A stretch of 64,000 bases of DNA from Thiotrichales bacterium (GTDB lineage Bacteria; Pseudomonadota; Gammaproteobacteria; Thiomicrospirales; Thiomicrospiraceae): positions 124,001-188,000 of the forward strand of contig JAFGUG010000057.1 in the NCBI GenBank assembly GCA_016938655.1. The letters run 5' to 3'. Below are positions 45,937 through 54,930 of the stretch, piece by piece. Within the stretch, counting starts at the first letter, position 1; each line of letters begins with the position of its first letter. The notes beneath the pieces are model-generated. The model saw only the letters and a list, made by a program, of their open reading frames with translations. It made no database searches and was not told the DNA's origin. A program made the translations under genes and the position numbers.

Positions 45937-45971
45937 TCTTTAACTCCGTTGTACAGGGTCATAAATTTACG

Positions 45972-47489
45972 TTAAACCAGCTTTTCAGCTGGAAGACAAC
46001 CCGTGTTATCTCTTAATGTGCCCATAGTCTGCAAAAGACCACAAGAGGATAACTCTTGATATCGATTATGAATAACTTCTTCTAACCTACGTGCTTTTTT
46101 TACCGCTCTTGTTTTAGAACCGGGCACTCTTCCATCATAATCACAACGAATTATAATAGGGATTGGTAATCCACGTTTTACATTTAAGCTCTTGAAAATT
46201 TTAATTCCAATATCTACATCGTTTGCACCTTCTTCTATGGTGTCTAAAAAACTGTAGTAGCTTAAATTACGCAGTTGGACCTCTTCAAATCCATTGCCAA
46301 TTCCTATAAATCTCTCTGCATGGCCTAAGTCTTTATATTGACCATGCTCATAATTTTTGACATATTCTATTTGCGAAAAATTATTTTTTAAAAGCCAAAC
46401 AATTAATTTTTTTATAGATGAATGTGGTCGAGTTAAACGGTTACCTGATGTACATTTATCAATTTCAGCCTCAATGACTGCTAGCGCTTCATTAGCGGCT
46501 AGACCTAATGTTTTTGAGTAGAGTCTATCTGTTTCAATAAATCTATCTAAACAAATATTCCCTTGCGCATTAGGTATATGAATTTTTAAACTATCATCAT
46601 CCGTGTTGATGCCAATTAACATGGTTTCAACTGTTGACCCACAACCAAATCTATTTTCAATTGCTTGTCTAAAATCTGTGAGCTTGGCCTGTGCGGCTTC
46701 AGCTGCTTTTTTGTCATCACTTCCATGTGCAGCACAGCCTTGGTGAGAAGGATCTGCTTTTGAAAAATGATAAACTGCCATTTTTAAATATCGAGTAGGA
46801 TCTTCCGGATTATTAGGAATTCCTTCACGAAAACGGCTGTGCTCTACGAACACCCAATTTCTTACACTTTCACTCACGTCAAATAAGGCGCCAGCGTGTG
46901 CTTTTCTTCTAGCCAATGTGTAGGGTAATCTCAACACATAACTAATAAAATGCGCTAGTCTTCCATCTGCACAAGGTGCAATACCTACTGCATGAATTCC
47001 AGCTTCTTTAAACACCTCTTCAGCTTCTTTTTTATTTTGACCAGATAAAGGGTCATTGATAAAAAAGTCTTCAGACATCTTTATAAACAATTCAAAAACA
47101 ATTTTTGAATATAAATCTTCAGGGAAACGATGGGAACTTGAACCTTTGTTCAAATCCCATACATTTTCATCAAGTGTTACGCCAAGGCGTGAGAATAACT
47201 GTTGGTTAGCAAAACGTTTAAAATCGCTACGTGTTTGTTGACTAAGAATCTCTTTTAAAACTATTTGAACATTGTCAAAACGAGCTTTAGTCTGAGATTC
47301 ATAATCATGAAAAACACTATTTTGATTTTTATTCACTAACGCATGAACACTATGTTTATCTTCGAAAGAATCAGTTGTGTTTGTTACCGAAGTAGCCACC
47401 ACACTTAATGACTCTCTCCTTTTAAGTGATGAAGTCCCAAGGGAACTTCTATTAAAAGGAGTGTTTTTTCGAACCTTTTTATTAAACAT
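45972..47489 (-). CDS. csoSCA: CsoSCA carboxysomal carbonic anhydrase
   Basis: 505-aa beta-class-like carbonic anhydrase that converts bicarbonate to CO2 inside the carboxysome. Zinc ligands and catalytic dyad are visible: Cys173, Asp175 and Arg177 in APCADGRLAH, His241 and Cys252 in HFSKADPSHQGCAAH, close to the Halothiobacillus positions. A basic, disordered N-terminus (KKVRKNTPFNRSS) is the likely RuBisCO-binding tail. It starts 13 bases after csoS2 with a poor ribosome site, which would keep its level low relative to CsoS2. Confidence 0.95.
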   Translation of the reverse strand: MFNKKVRKNTPFNRSSLGTSSLKRRESLSVVATSVTNTTDSFEDKHSVHALVNKNQNSVFHDYESQTKARFDNVQIVLKEILSQQTRSDFKRFANQQLFSRLGVTLDENVWDLNKGSSSHRFPEDLYSKIVFELFIKMSEDFFINDPLSGQNKKEAEEVFKEAGIHAVGIAPCADGRLAHFISYVLRLPYTLARRKAHAGALFDVSESVRNWVFVEHSRFREGIPNNPEDPTRYLKMAVYHFSKADPSHQGCAAHGSDDKKAAEAAQAKLTDFRQAIENRFGCGSTVETMLIGINTDDDSLKIHIPNAQGNICLDRFIETDRLYSKTLGLAANEALAVIEAEIDKCTSGNRLTRPHSSIKKLIVWLLKNNFSQIEYVKNYEHGQYKDLGHAERFIGIGNGFEEVQLRNLSYYSFLDTIEEGANDVDIGIKIFKSLNVKRGLPIPIIIRCDYDGRVPGSKTRAVKKARRLEEVIHNRYQELSSCGLLQTMGTLRDNTGCLPAEKLV

Positions 47490-47502
47490 AAAATTTAATC
47501 AA

Positions 47503-49527
47503 TTATGCTCTTGATCCACCAGAAAGCGTCACTTTAGCACCAACATGGGTATTACCAGCTGAGCCAGTAATCGGGCTTTGCGGTACTTCTTCCATAGTTG
47601 CAGGTCTATACTGACTTGCACTCATAGGAGCTTGACCCTGAGCACCGCGGATCGATGGATTTCTTTGAGAAGCCCATGGTCCTTCAGTACCCGTAACCTT
47701 AGTTCCTCGATCCCAACCATCACCAGTGATTTTAGATGCAACAGGCTGTTCTTGAACAGGTGCTGCTTGCATTGCTACCGGTGCTGATGGAACAGGCATT
47801 GCTGCCATAGGTGCCGACATAACTGAACCCATCATTTGAGGAAAATCAGACTCACCTGGCTGCGCTACGTTAGACGTATTACAGATCATTGAAGTTTGAT
47901 CGTCACCTTGATAATGTGTTCCAGAAACTAAAGAACATGCACCCTTTTGAGCACCTGTTAATCCAATTGGACCTGGTTGAACACCAGAAACCGCATGATT
48001 AGCTCCCATACGTTGACGTTTCTCAACCGCTGCTTGTTGATCTGCTGAACACATAGCTAACGATTCAGTACCCATATAAGCCGTACCACTAATTGCTTGA
48101 CAAGAACCTGCTTCAGCCCCTGTCATACCTGCGTTTCCCCCGCTACGATCACCCGTAACGAATTCTCCGCCCTTAGTTCCAGAAATAAGTACTTTTTTTG
48201 CTGTTGGTGTAGCGGAAGATTGACACAAAGTCTCAGCTTCTTCAACACTCTGGTAACCAGTTCCAGTAACAGATTTACATGAACCTGCTTCTGTACCTGT
48301 TACATTTTCAAGACGACCTACTTGTGTACCAGAAGTCATGTTACCCATCGCTGTTCGCGACATAACCACTTTTTCTGGCGCATTTGCTGGACGAATTGTT
48401 GTAGATTGTGATTTATAACCATCACCACCAGTCACGCTCGAACCACTTTCTTTTTGAGTCGCAGGACTCATAACTGAAAATGCTTGAACTGTATTTTTAA
48501 CTGGGGCATTAGTACCACAGAACAATGCAGACTGATCTGCAGGAATGTATTCAGTACCCGTAATTGCTGCACATTGTCCAGCAGCATCACCTGATACTTT
48601 TTTTGAATTCCCAACTTCATTACCACTTATGGTCTGACCACGAGTTGTTTGAGTCATTGTTACTTTTGCAGGTTTTGCATCTGGCGTTGTATCACAATGC
48701 ATAGAAAATTCTTCTGCACCAAGATACTCAGTACCACTCACTAATTTGCATGCACCTGTTTCTGCACCCGTCATGACCTTTCTACCTTGGCCAATCGTTG
48801 TGCCTGAAACGGTCTGTCCACTAAGCGTTTTCGACTCACCCACCGGAGATGAAGAATCTTGATCTCTTGATTGGCGAACACGTTTTGCACCAGCTGTTTT
48901 AGCTGGAGCACAACCCGCTTTTCCGCGAGTACACTTGTCAGCACGAATCTTCTTAGCGATGTCTCGTGTAGACGCACCTGGGTTAGCCATTTTAGCTAAG
49001 GCACCAGATTGTGAACCTTTAGATTTGTATGAATCCTGTCCTGTTTTGCCTGTAGCACCGGCTTGACGCCATGCTTTAGCAACATTACGTCCACCAGAAG
49101 AAGCAATAGCTCCAGTTTTGGCTTGAACCTTACGGTCCGTTGGACGACGCTTAGGCTCTTGAGTCGTAGTAGTCGTTGACTGTGCACGTTTAGGTGCAAC
49201 AATTTCAGCTTCCATACGATCTTTTGCCTTGCGACGAGGAGCAGGAGCGGCACTTTGCATTTGTCGTGATACTTTTCCGGATTTTTGCTGTTGTCTAGCC
49301 TGCTTTGCAGCCTCGCGTCCCCCAGCTACTGCAACAGGTGCAGCAACTACTTGGGAAACTTGGCGTCTGGCAGGGGACTTAACAGCAGCAACTGGCGCAG
49401 TTTTTTCAACTACGGCAACCTTAGCTGCAGGTCTAGCAACACTTGAAGAACCGGTTTTACCCGACTTCATTGCTTGACGATGTGCTCTAGCTTGCTCACG
49501 CCCGCTTAGCGTAGAATTTACACTCAT
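47503..49527 (-). CDS. csoS2: CsoS2 carboxysome scaffold
   Basis: 674-aa disordered scaffold linking RuBisCO to the shell. Four N-terminal RuBisCO-binding repeats are visible: SGREQARAHRQAMKSGK (8-24), GGREAAKQARQQQKSGK (69-85), GGRNVAKAWRQAGATGK (145-161) and STRDIAKKIRADKCTRGK (186-203). The middle has repeated VTG/VSG units with paired Cys (GACKLVSGTEY, QCAAITGTEY, SCKSVTGTGY, SCQAISGTAY, ACSLVSGTHY). The C-terminus ends SPITGSAGNTHVGAKVTLSGG, the shell-binding peptide. AAGGAGG upstream is strong. Two A AAA AAA heptamers sit in the -1 slip phase (48598, 48193). Confidence 0.96.
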   Translation of the reverse strand: MSVNSTLSGREQARAHRQAMKSGKTGSSSVARPAAKVAVVEKTAPVAAVKSPARRQVSQVVAAPVAVAGGREAAKQARQQQKSGKVSRQMQSAAPAPRRKAKDRMEAEIVAPKRAQSTTTTTQEPKRRPTDRKVQAKTGAIASSGGRNVAKAWRQAGATGKTGQDSYKSKGSQSGALAKMANPGASTRDIAKKIRADKCTRGKAGCAPAKTAGAKRVRQSRDQDSSSPVGESKTLSGQTVSGTTIGQGRKVMTGAETGACKLVSGTEYLGAEEFSMHCDTTPDAKPAKVTMTQTTRGQTISGNEVGNSKKVSGDAAGQCAAITGTEYIPADQSALFCGTNAPVKNTVQAFSVMSPATQKESGSSVTGGDGYKSQSTTIRPANAPEKVVMSRTAMGNMTSGTQVGRLENVTGTEAGSCKSVTGTGYQSVEEAETLCQSSATPTAKKVLISGTKGGEFVTGDRSGGNAGMTGAEAGSCQAISGTAYMGTESLAMCSADQQAAVEKRQRMGANHAVSGVQPGPIGLTGAQKGACSLVSGTHYQGDDQTSMICNTSNVAQPGESDFPQMMGSVMSAPMAAMPVPSAPVAMQAAPVQEQPVASKITGDGWDRGTKVTGTEGPWASQRNPSIRGAQGQAPMSASQYRPATMEEVPQSPITGSAGNTHVGAKVTLSGGSRA
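48193..48199 (-). promoter_or_regulatory. Possible -1 frameshift heptamer A AAA AAA in csoS2
   Basis: Codons GCA AAA AAA GTA; slipping by -1 meets a stop six codons later, giving a roughly 450-aa product that lacks the C-terminal part. No downstream pseudoknot was checked. Confidence 0.3.
48598..48604 (-). promoter_or_regulatory. Possible -1 frameshift heptamer A AAA AAA in csoS2
   Basis: Codons TCA AAA AAA GTA; a -1 slip meets TGA after three codons, giving a roughly 313-aa product. Confidence 0.25.
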
Positions 49528-49561
49528 GCTTAAGCCTCCTTAAAATTCCAGAAAAATTGGA

Positions 49562-49909
49562 TTACATGCCTCTTGGACGGTAAACCACGAAGTTGTGCCC
49601 TTGACACTGAGTATAGTTATCATAACCAACAATACGAATAATGTGGTTAGGATACATAGAACGACACTCATCAATTTCAGCTAGTACTTCGTTTGGATCA
49701 CGCATACCAAAGAATGGTAACTTCCACATTCCCCAATAGTAATCTGTAGCCATAGATGGTTGCTCGTGCTCAAGAGCAGGCGTCCAACCTTGGTTGATAA
49801 TGTATACGATCTGATCGTAAATCTCATCAGATGTTAACTCTGGAAGAAATCCGAAAGTTTCTAATGTTGACTTAGTCTGATAGTCATCATATTGCATCAT
49901 TTTTGACAT
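49562..49909 (-). CDS. cbbS: RuBisCO small subunit, carboxysomal form IA
   Basis: 115-aa small subunit. [33 protein letters not shown] and [23 protein letters not shown] are form I small-subunit motifs, with the carboxysomal-type N-terminus. GGAG sits 9 bases before the ATG. It is separated from cbbL by a csoS1 gene. Confidence 0.97.
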   Translation of the reverse strand: MSKMMQYDDYQTKSTLETFGFLPELTSDEIYDQIVYIINQGWTPALEHEQPSMATDYYWGMWKLPFFGMRDPNEVLAEIDECRSMYPNHIIRIVGYDNYTQCQGHNFVVYRPRGM

Positions 49910-49926
49910 GATTCTGTCTCCTTATA

Positions 49927-50220
49927 TTACTTAGCGTCAGCTGTTAATACTGGCTCAACTTCTTTGTGTGGACGTGCAATGATGTGTGCAGCTACAAGGC
50001 CGTCACCAACACGTTCACAAGCATCAGCTCCAGCGCGAACTGCAGCGTTTACCGCACCAGTTTCACCACGAACCAAAATAGTTACATAACCACCACCAAC
50101 AAACTCACGGCTAACAAGACGTACTTCTGCCGCTTTAGTCATAGCATCTGCAGCTTCGATAGCTGGTACTAGACCACGTGTTTCAATCATTCCTAAAGCA
50201 ATACCGTATTCAGTACTCAT
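49927..50220 (-). CDS. csoS1: CsoS1 shell protein inserted between cbbL and cbbS
   Basis: 97-aa BMC shell protein, nearly identical to the two copies at 45108 and 44777 (body MSTEYGIALGMIETRGLVP..., tail HKEVEPVLTADAK). It lies between cbbL (53 bases) and cbbS (17 bases), an unusual place, since in Halothiobacillus csoS1 genes are at the operon end and in alpha-cyanobacteria before cbbL. The position should give high expression close to that of RuBisCO. GGAG upstream. Confidence 0.96.
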   Translation of the reverse strand: MSTEYGIALGMIETRGLVPAIEAADAMTKAAEVRLVSREFVGGGYVTILVRGETGAVNAAVRAGADACERVGDGLVAAHIIARPHKEVEPVLTADAK

Positions 50221-50273
50221 ATTTAAATCTCCTAAAATCTTATACTTGGATTAATTTCTGTCTTAAACAGGAA

Positions 50274-51686
50274 TTAAGCATCCAACTTATCAACAGTGTC
50301 AAATTCAAACTTGATTTCTTTCCAAGTATCTAGAGCTACTGCAAGTTCTTTACTGTGGCGAGCTGCTTCACGAAGGATATCAGCACCTTCTTTTTCTAAC
50401 TCACGACCTTCGTTACGTGCTTTAACACAAGCTTCTAGAGCAACACGGTTTGCTGCTGCACCCGCTGCGTTACCACCAGGGTGTCCTTGTGTACCACCAC
50501 CGAACTGAAGTACTGAATCATCACCAAAGATGTTAACTAGCGCAGGCATGTGCCATACGTGGATACCACCAGAAGCAACAGCCATAACACCAGGCATTGA
50601 TCCCCAATCTTGATCGAAGAAAATACCACGTGAACGGTCTTCAGGAACGAAAGCTTCACGTAACTGATCAACAAAACCTAGAGTTGACGCACGATCACCT
50701 TCAAGCTTACCAACAACAGTACCTGTGTGTAGGTGATCACCACCAGACAGACGTAGACACTTAGCTAGTACGCGGAAGTGAATACCGTGATGTGGGTTAC
50801 GGTCAATTACAGCGTGCATTGCACGGTGAATGTGTAACAACATACCGTTATCACGACACCAGTTAGCAAGAGTAGTGTTAGCAGTGAAACCAGCAGTTAA
50901 GAAGTCGTGCATGATGATAGGCTGACCTAGTTCTTTAGCGAACTCAGCACGCTTCATCATTTCTTCAACAGTACCAGAAGTAACGTTTAGGTAGTGACCT
51001 TTAACTTCTCCAGTCTGAAGAGCCGCTTTATCAACAGCTTCTGCTACGAATTCAAAACGATCTCTCCAACGCTGGAACGGCTGTGAGTTGATGTTTTCAT
51101 CATCTTTAGTTAAATCTAGACCACCACGTAAACATTCGTATACTGCACGACCGTAGTTCTTAGCAGATAGACCTAGCTTAGGCTTGATAGTACAACCCAA
51201 CATTGGACGACCATATTTGTTTAACTTATCACGCTCAACCTGGATACCACTTGGTGGCCCACCACAAGTCTTGATGAAGGCGATAGGGAAACGTAAATCT
51301 TCTAGACGAAGTGAACGTACAGCTTTGAAACCAAACACGTTACCAACAAGTGAAGTAAGAACGTTAACAACAGAACCTTCTTCAAATAAATCTAGTGGGT
51401 ATGCGATGAATGCATAGAATGCTGTCTTATCGCCAGGAACGTCTTCGATTCGGTAACATCTACCTTTGTAGAATTCCATATCTGTTAACAGGTCAGTCCA
51501 CACAGTGGTCCAAGTACCTGTTGATGATTCAGCAGCAACGGCAGCAGCCGCTTCTTCTCTAGGTACACCTTCTTGTGCAACTACTTTAAAACACGCTAAT
51601 AAGTCAGTGTCTAATGGAACATAGTCCGGAGTCCAGTAAGTTAATTTATAATCTTGGACACCCGCGTCAAACGTTTTATTTGCCAT
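50274..51686 (-). CDS. cbbL: RuBisCO large subunit, carboxysomal form IA
   Basis: 470-aa catalytic subunit. Active-site motifs are complete: [17 protein letters not shown], carbamylated Lys in [20 protein letters not shown], loop 6 [10 protein letters not shown] and [12 protein letters not shown]. The N-terminus [19 protein letters not shown] is the form IA carboxysomal type. AAGGAG lies 9 bases before the ATG. First gene of the operon; transcribed from the 364-base divergent region shared with the CBS gene, likely under CbbR. Confidence 0.98.
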   Translation of the reverse strand: MANKTFDAGVQDYKLTYWTPDYVPLDTDLLACFKVVAQEGVPREEAAAAVAAESSTGTWTTVWTDLLTDMEFYKGRCYRIEDVPGDKTAFYAFIAYPLDLFEEGSVVNVLTSLVGNVFGFKAVRSLRLEDLRFPIAFIKTCGGPPSGIQVERDKLNKYGRPMLGCTIKPKLGLSAKNYGRAVYECLRGGLDLTKDDENINSQPFQRWRDRFEFVAEAVDKAALQTGEVKGHYLNVTSGTVEEMMKRAEFAKELGQPIIMHDFLTAGFTANTTLANWCRDNGMLLHIHRAMHAVIDRNPHHGIHFRVLAKCLRLSGGDHLHTGTVVGKLEGDRASTLGFVDQLREAFVPEDRSRGIFFDQDWGSMPGVMAVASGGIHVWHMPALVNIFGDDSVLQFGGGTQGHPGGNAAGAAANRVALEACVKARNEGRELEKEGADILREAARHSKELAVALDTWKEIKFEFDTVDKLDA

Positions 51687-52050
51687 CGTTAAATTCTCCT
51701 TTCGAATTGGGAGTTAGTTCAAAACTCGAGGGAAATAATATAGACCCCGATACCTATTGACTAATTGAATGAACAAATAGGTTTGATTGAGAATAATCAA
51801 TACAACCAATGAGTCGTTTCTCAAGCTATTGAATTAATTGATTAATATTAATTTAACTTTTATGCGGAAAACACCCGGCACACCCTTTTTAGTTATTTTT
51901 TTAACAAAAAAAGGTTTTTTTCCATTTTTTTAAGACTTTCAAATGAAAAAATTTATTAAAATGAATCGTTAGCGCATAAAAAAAATACAAAAAATAACGG
52001 ACACTATAAACACAACTTATCTGAAGCCCGGCTTCAATCTGGAGACCACC
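51687..52050. promoter_or_regulatory. Divergent control region between cbbL and the CBS gene
   Basis: 364 AT-rich bases. It holds an inverted repeat at 51783-51800 that fits a LysR half-site pair, an ATTAATATTAAT palindrome at 51841-51852, poly-A/T tracts (51891-51935) and, just before the CBS gene ribosome site, GAAGCCCGGCTTC (52023-52035). No ORF is convincing. Likely holds both promoters and CbbR binding. Confidence 0.6.
51783..51800. promoter_or_regulatory. Candidate CbbR site
   Basis: TTGATT-N6-AATCAA, containing T-N11-A, about 100 bases before cbbL. Chosen by symmetry and position only. Confidence 0.4.
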
Positions 52051-52674
52051 ATGTTTGCCATATACAACATCCAAGGAAGACGCTTCAGAGATAATTTAGA
52101 AAACCTAAAACGTGTCCACACCCCGCACTCACTCAACAATGTCAATCTTCAGCGTGATGTTTCTAAAGATGAAACCGTTATCATTCAAGGCATTGAAGAT
52201 GAACCTATCAACAAAAAGGGTTTAGACGCTTACAACGCTATGATCAAGGTCAATGATCGTACGCCTATCTATCACGCTTACCAACTCATGACTCATCCAG
52301 TTATTACCTTACCGCTCACTCTTTCACTGGATGCTGCTTACGAAATTATTAAGAATCAGCCCTTTAACCAAATGCCAGTAAGCAACTCCCAACTCCAACT
52401 TGTTGGAATGATTAGCCTAACTAATATGCTCACTTTTATGGATACAGTTCAGAATGGATTTGTGCCTGGCACAAAGGTTCAAGATGCGATGACAGAAAAT
52501 GTGATTACCGCAGACCCCGTCACAGATATAAGACGAATTGCAAATGTTATGATTAATTACGATGTTACCAGTGTACCAATAGTTAATGAGCAAGACCATT
52601 TAGTCGGCATCATCACACGAAGCGATCTGATAAAAGCAATGATTAAAGAACCGCCTTTAAGCTTATGGACTTAA
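52051..52674 (+). CDS. CBS-pair protein divergent from cbbL
   Basis: 207-aa protein with two CBS motifs (about residues 75-135, VITLPLTLSLDAAYEIIKNQPFNQMPV, abbreviated, and 145-205, NVITADPVTDIRRIANVM ... VGIITRSDLIKAM). CBS pairs bind adenine nucleotides, so it could report energy charge. The N-terminal 70 residues are unassigned. GGAG is 8 bases before the ATG, preceded by a GC-rich hairpin. Its shared promoter region with cbbL suggests coregulation with carbon fixation; role unknown. Confidence 0.88.
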   Translation: MFAIYNIQGRRFRDNLENLKRVHTPHSLNNVNLQRDVSKDETVIIQGIEDEPINKKGLDAYNAMIKVNDRTPIYHAYQLMTHPVITLPLTLSLDAAYEIIKNQPFNQMPVSNSQLQLVGMISLTNMLTFMDTVQNGFVPGTKVQDAMTENVITADPVTDIRRIANVMINYDVTSVPIVNEQDHLVGIITRSDLIKAMIKEPPLSLWT

Positions 52675-52746
52675 GCAAGCTTTATAAAAAGTGCATAACG
52701 AATGTTACGCAACGCACTCTATTTAACAATATTTGAATAATGACTG

Positions 52747-54060
52747 TTAGTCCGGTGACTCCACGCCTATCACAGCAAGCTTTGTTGCTAACACTTGGTC
52801 GACTCGATTATTATCGACATCAATTACTTCAAAATTCCACCCCGACCACTCAAAACTCTCAGTTTTGCGTGGGATACGTCCAAGCGTGGCTAAGACAAAT
52901 CCACCAACCGTATGGAAATTTCCCAACTCTTCTTGATTAATATAGTCAATTGCAAGCTTAACCTTTAGATCATCTATCGCCAAAAGCCCATCTAACAACC
53001 ACGAGCCATCTGCACGTTCAATCGCAAGTGCATCTTCAGGGTTATCAACCGTTGGCATCATATCACCTACCAACGACAGAATAAGATCATCCAACGTCAC
53101 AATCCCTTCGTTATGGCCAAACTCACTCACCACAACCGCAAACGTAGCTCGCTGCTTACGAAAGGTTCGCAATAAATCAAACAGAGATAATGAAGACGGA
53201 ATAAAGAGCGGTTGTTCAATGTGGATTTCCGCAAAATCAATGACCCCATCCAGTGCACTCTTTAATATAAACTGACTTTCAACAATACCAATAATACTCT
53301 GAAGATTACCATTACAAATCGGCATGCGCGAATGCGGAGCTTCACGCAAAGTTCGCATATTCTCCTCTCTAGGCGCCATTAAATTGAGCCAAGCTACATC
53401 TGCAATCGGCGTCATAATCGAGACCAAACGTCGATCATCAAACTTTAAAACATTACCGACTAAATGACTCTCTTCCGGCGCCAAGGTTCCGCAACGCTTT
53501 CCCTCATCCACATAGGCCAAAATATCTTCAATACTTGTCACCGGCGGTGCATTATCAACCGGCAAAATCGATAAGATACGATCAGAAACCCAAGAAAGTA
53601 TAAAAACCGCTGGCGTCATCATGCGAATAAAAAACAGCATAAAAGGCGCACAAAACACAGCTACCTGTTCTGGGTGCGCTAAAGCAACACGTTTAGGGAC
53701 AATCTCTGCCAAAATAATCGTCACTGCTGTCACTAACATAATAGTTAAAGCAAACGAGATCTCGTCTATCCAAGCATTCAAAACCGGCAAATAATAGTGT
53801 AAAAACCCTTCAAAGAAGGTCGACAGAGCCGATTCACCATAAATTCCGACCAACAAAGCCGCCGCAGTAATCCCCGTTTGAGTCGCGGCTAATAATCGAC
53901 TCGGATCACTCTTAATTTTTAACGCTTTACTAGCACTCGTATTCCCCTCTTTAGCCATTTGTTCCAAACGAGCGTGACGTGCAGACGCCAAAGCCATTTC
54001 AGCCATCGAAAAATAAGCAGACAACACAATAAGAAAAGCAAGAATCAGAAAAGCGTTCAT
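52747..54060 (-). CDS. CNNM/CorC-type membrane protein (DUF21-CBS-CorC_HlyC)
   Basis: 437-aa inner-membrane protein. DUF21 domain (1-190) with four spans and SAYFSMAEMALASARHARLEQMA, two CBS motifs (about 200-330, VSIMTPIADVAWL and SQFILKSALDG), and a C-terminal CorC_HlyC domain (GEDAL-like to GGFVLATLGRIP, YINQEELGNFHTVGGFV). Proteins of this kind export Mg2+, Co2+ or polyamine, or aid ion tolerance; the substrate is not evident. Convergent with the CBS gene. Confidence 0.92.
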   Translation of the reverse strand: MNAFLILAFLIVLSAYFSMAEMALASARHARLEQMAKEGNTSASKALKIKSDPSRLLAATQTGITAAALLVGIYGESALSTFFEGFLHYYLPVLNAWIDEISFALTIMLVTAVTIILAEIVPKRVALAHPEQVAVFCAPFMLFFIRMMTPAVFILSWVSDRILSILPVDNAPPVTSIEDILAYVDEGKRCGTLAPEESHLVGNVLKFDDRRLVSIMTPIADVAWLNLMAPREENMRTLREAPHSRMPICNGNLQSIIGIVESQFILKSALDGVIDFAEIHIEQPLFIPSSLSLFDLLRTFRKQRATFAVVVSEFGHNEGIVTLDDLILSLVGDMMPTVDNPEDALAIERADGSWLLDGLLAIDDLKVKLAIDYINQEELGNFHTVGGFVLATLGRIPRKTESFEWSGWNFEVIDVDNNRVDQVLATKLAVIGVESPD

Positions 54061-54582
54061 CGAGGAGGTTCCAAAAGAGATAAGGGACTAACAGCTGCTG
54101 ATTCTACCAAACCAAATGACAAACTATATAAATTATGATGCGCGTTTCGAAATGTATTTTTATTCAATAGAAAATCTAATCATCAAAAAAGATTACCTGG
54201 ATTTTTAAAGATAAAAACTCAATAAAAACGCTGCCTTATTCTATAGCCACCAATGCATGAATTTGACAATAAAATCAACACTGGCTTTGTTTACTATAAG
54301 GTTGATTAATTATTATTGACCCCCTCCTCTGAACTTCACCGACAGTCGGCAGACCAATGATGAATTTAAACCTAAAACGAATGATGCGTTTAAGAGCATT
54401 CAAACCTCGGATCCTGCCTACTATTATCTTTACAAGATTCAATCTTTATAAAAAGTAAGGGTTAAAGCCCTGATGACTTTAATTAGAATCGTAGTGAACC
54501 ATGAGCAGAGATAGCCATAAAAAACTAACCGACTTAACTATTATTGAAATGATGAAAGCCTTATAATAAGCCATCAAATTTT
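54061..54582. other. 522-base intergenic region before tRNA-Arg
   Basis: AT-rich and without a convincing gene. Short open stretches occur (for example MSRDSHKKLTDLTIIEMMKAL from 54500, and a fragment ending DPAYYYLYKIQSL around 54370-54450) that could be decayed remnants of a coding gene. No IS ends or attachment-site duplication of the tRNA 3' end were seen. Confidence 0.45.
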
Positions 54583-54659
54583 GCGCTTGTAGCTCAGCTG
54601 GATAGAGCACTGCCCTCCGGAGGCAGGGGTCGGGGATTCGAATTCCTTCAAGCGCACCA
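54583..54659 (+). tRNA. tRNA-Arg (anticodon CCG)
   Basis: 77 bases including encoded CCA. Acceptor GCGCTTG / CAAGCGC, D arm AGCTC-AGCTGGATA-GAGC, anticodon stem CTGCC / GGCAG with loop CTCCGGA (anticodon CCG), T arm GGGGATTCGAATTCC. Reads CGG arginine codons. Confidence 0.95.
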
Positions 54660-54930
54660 TTTTCATTTCAACTCCGTCTTTCACGTTACACGTTTATTGC
54701 TAAGTATTATCAACTAACGAACTTAACACCTTTTCAAAAAGAGTAGACTCAATACACCTAATTACATGAGTTCAATCAACAAACCGGTCGATTTCAAGAT
54801 TCAACGGCTTAGCGATCAAAAAAAACCAAATTAACACGCTGCAATTTTAGGTAAAATATCAAAACTATGTTTTCAAGATACTGAATTCAATTTGTTGTAT
54901 ATAAAGATTTGATTGATATTGGACGTTTTC

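Noticed and set aside
48771-49253. Minus-strand ORFs in a second frame of csoS2
   Set aside because: Produced by the repetitive composition of csoS2; CsoS2 motifs lie in the main frame.
44777-50220. csoS1 copies as a mobile or tandem repeat element
   Set aside because: They are functional gene paralogues with separate ribosome sites and tails; no element ends.
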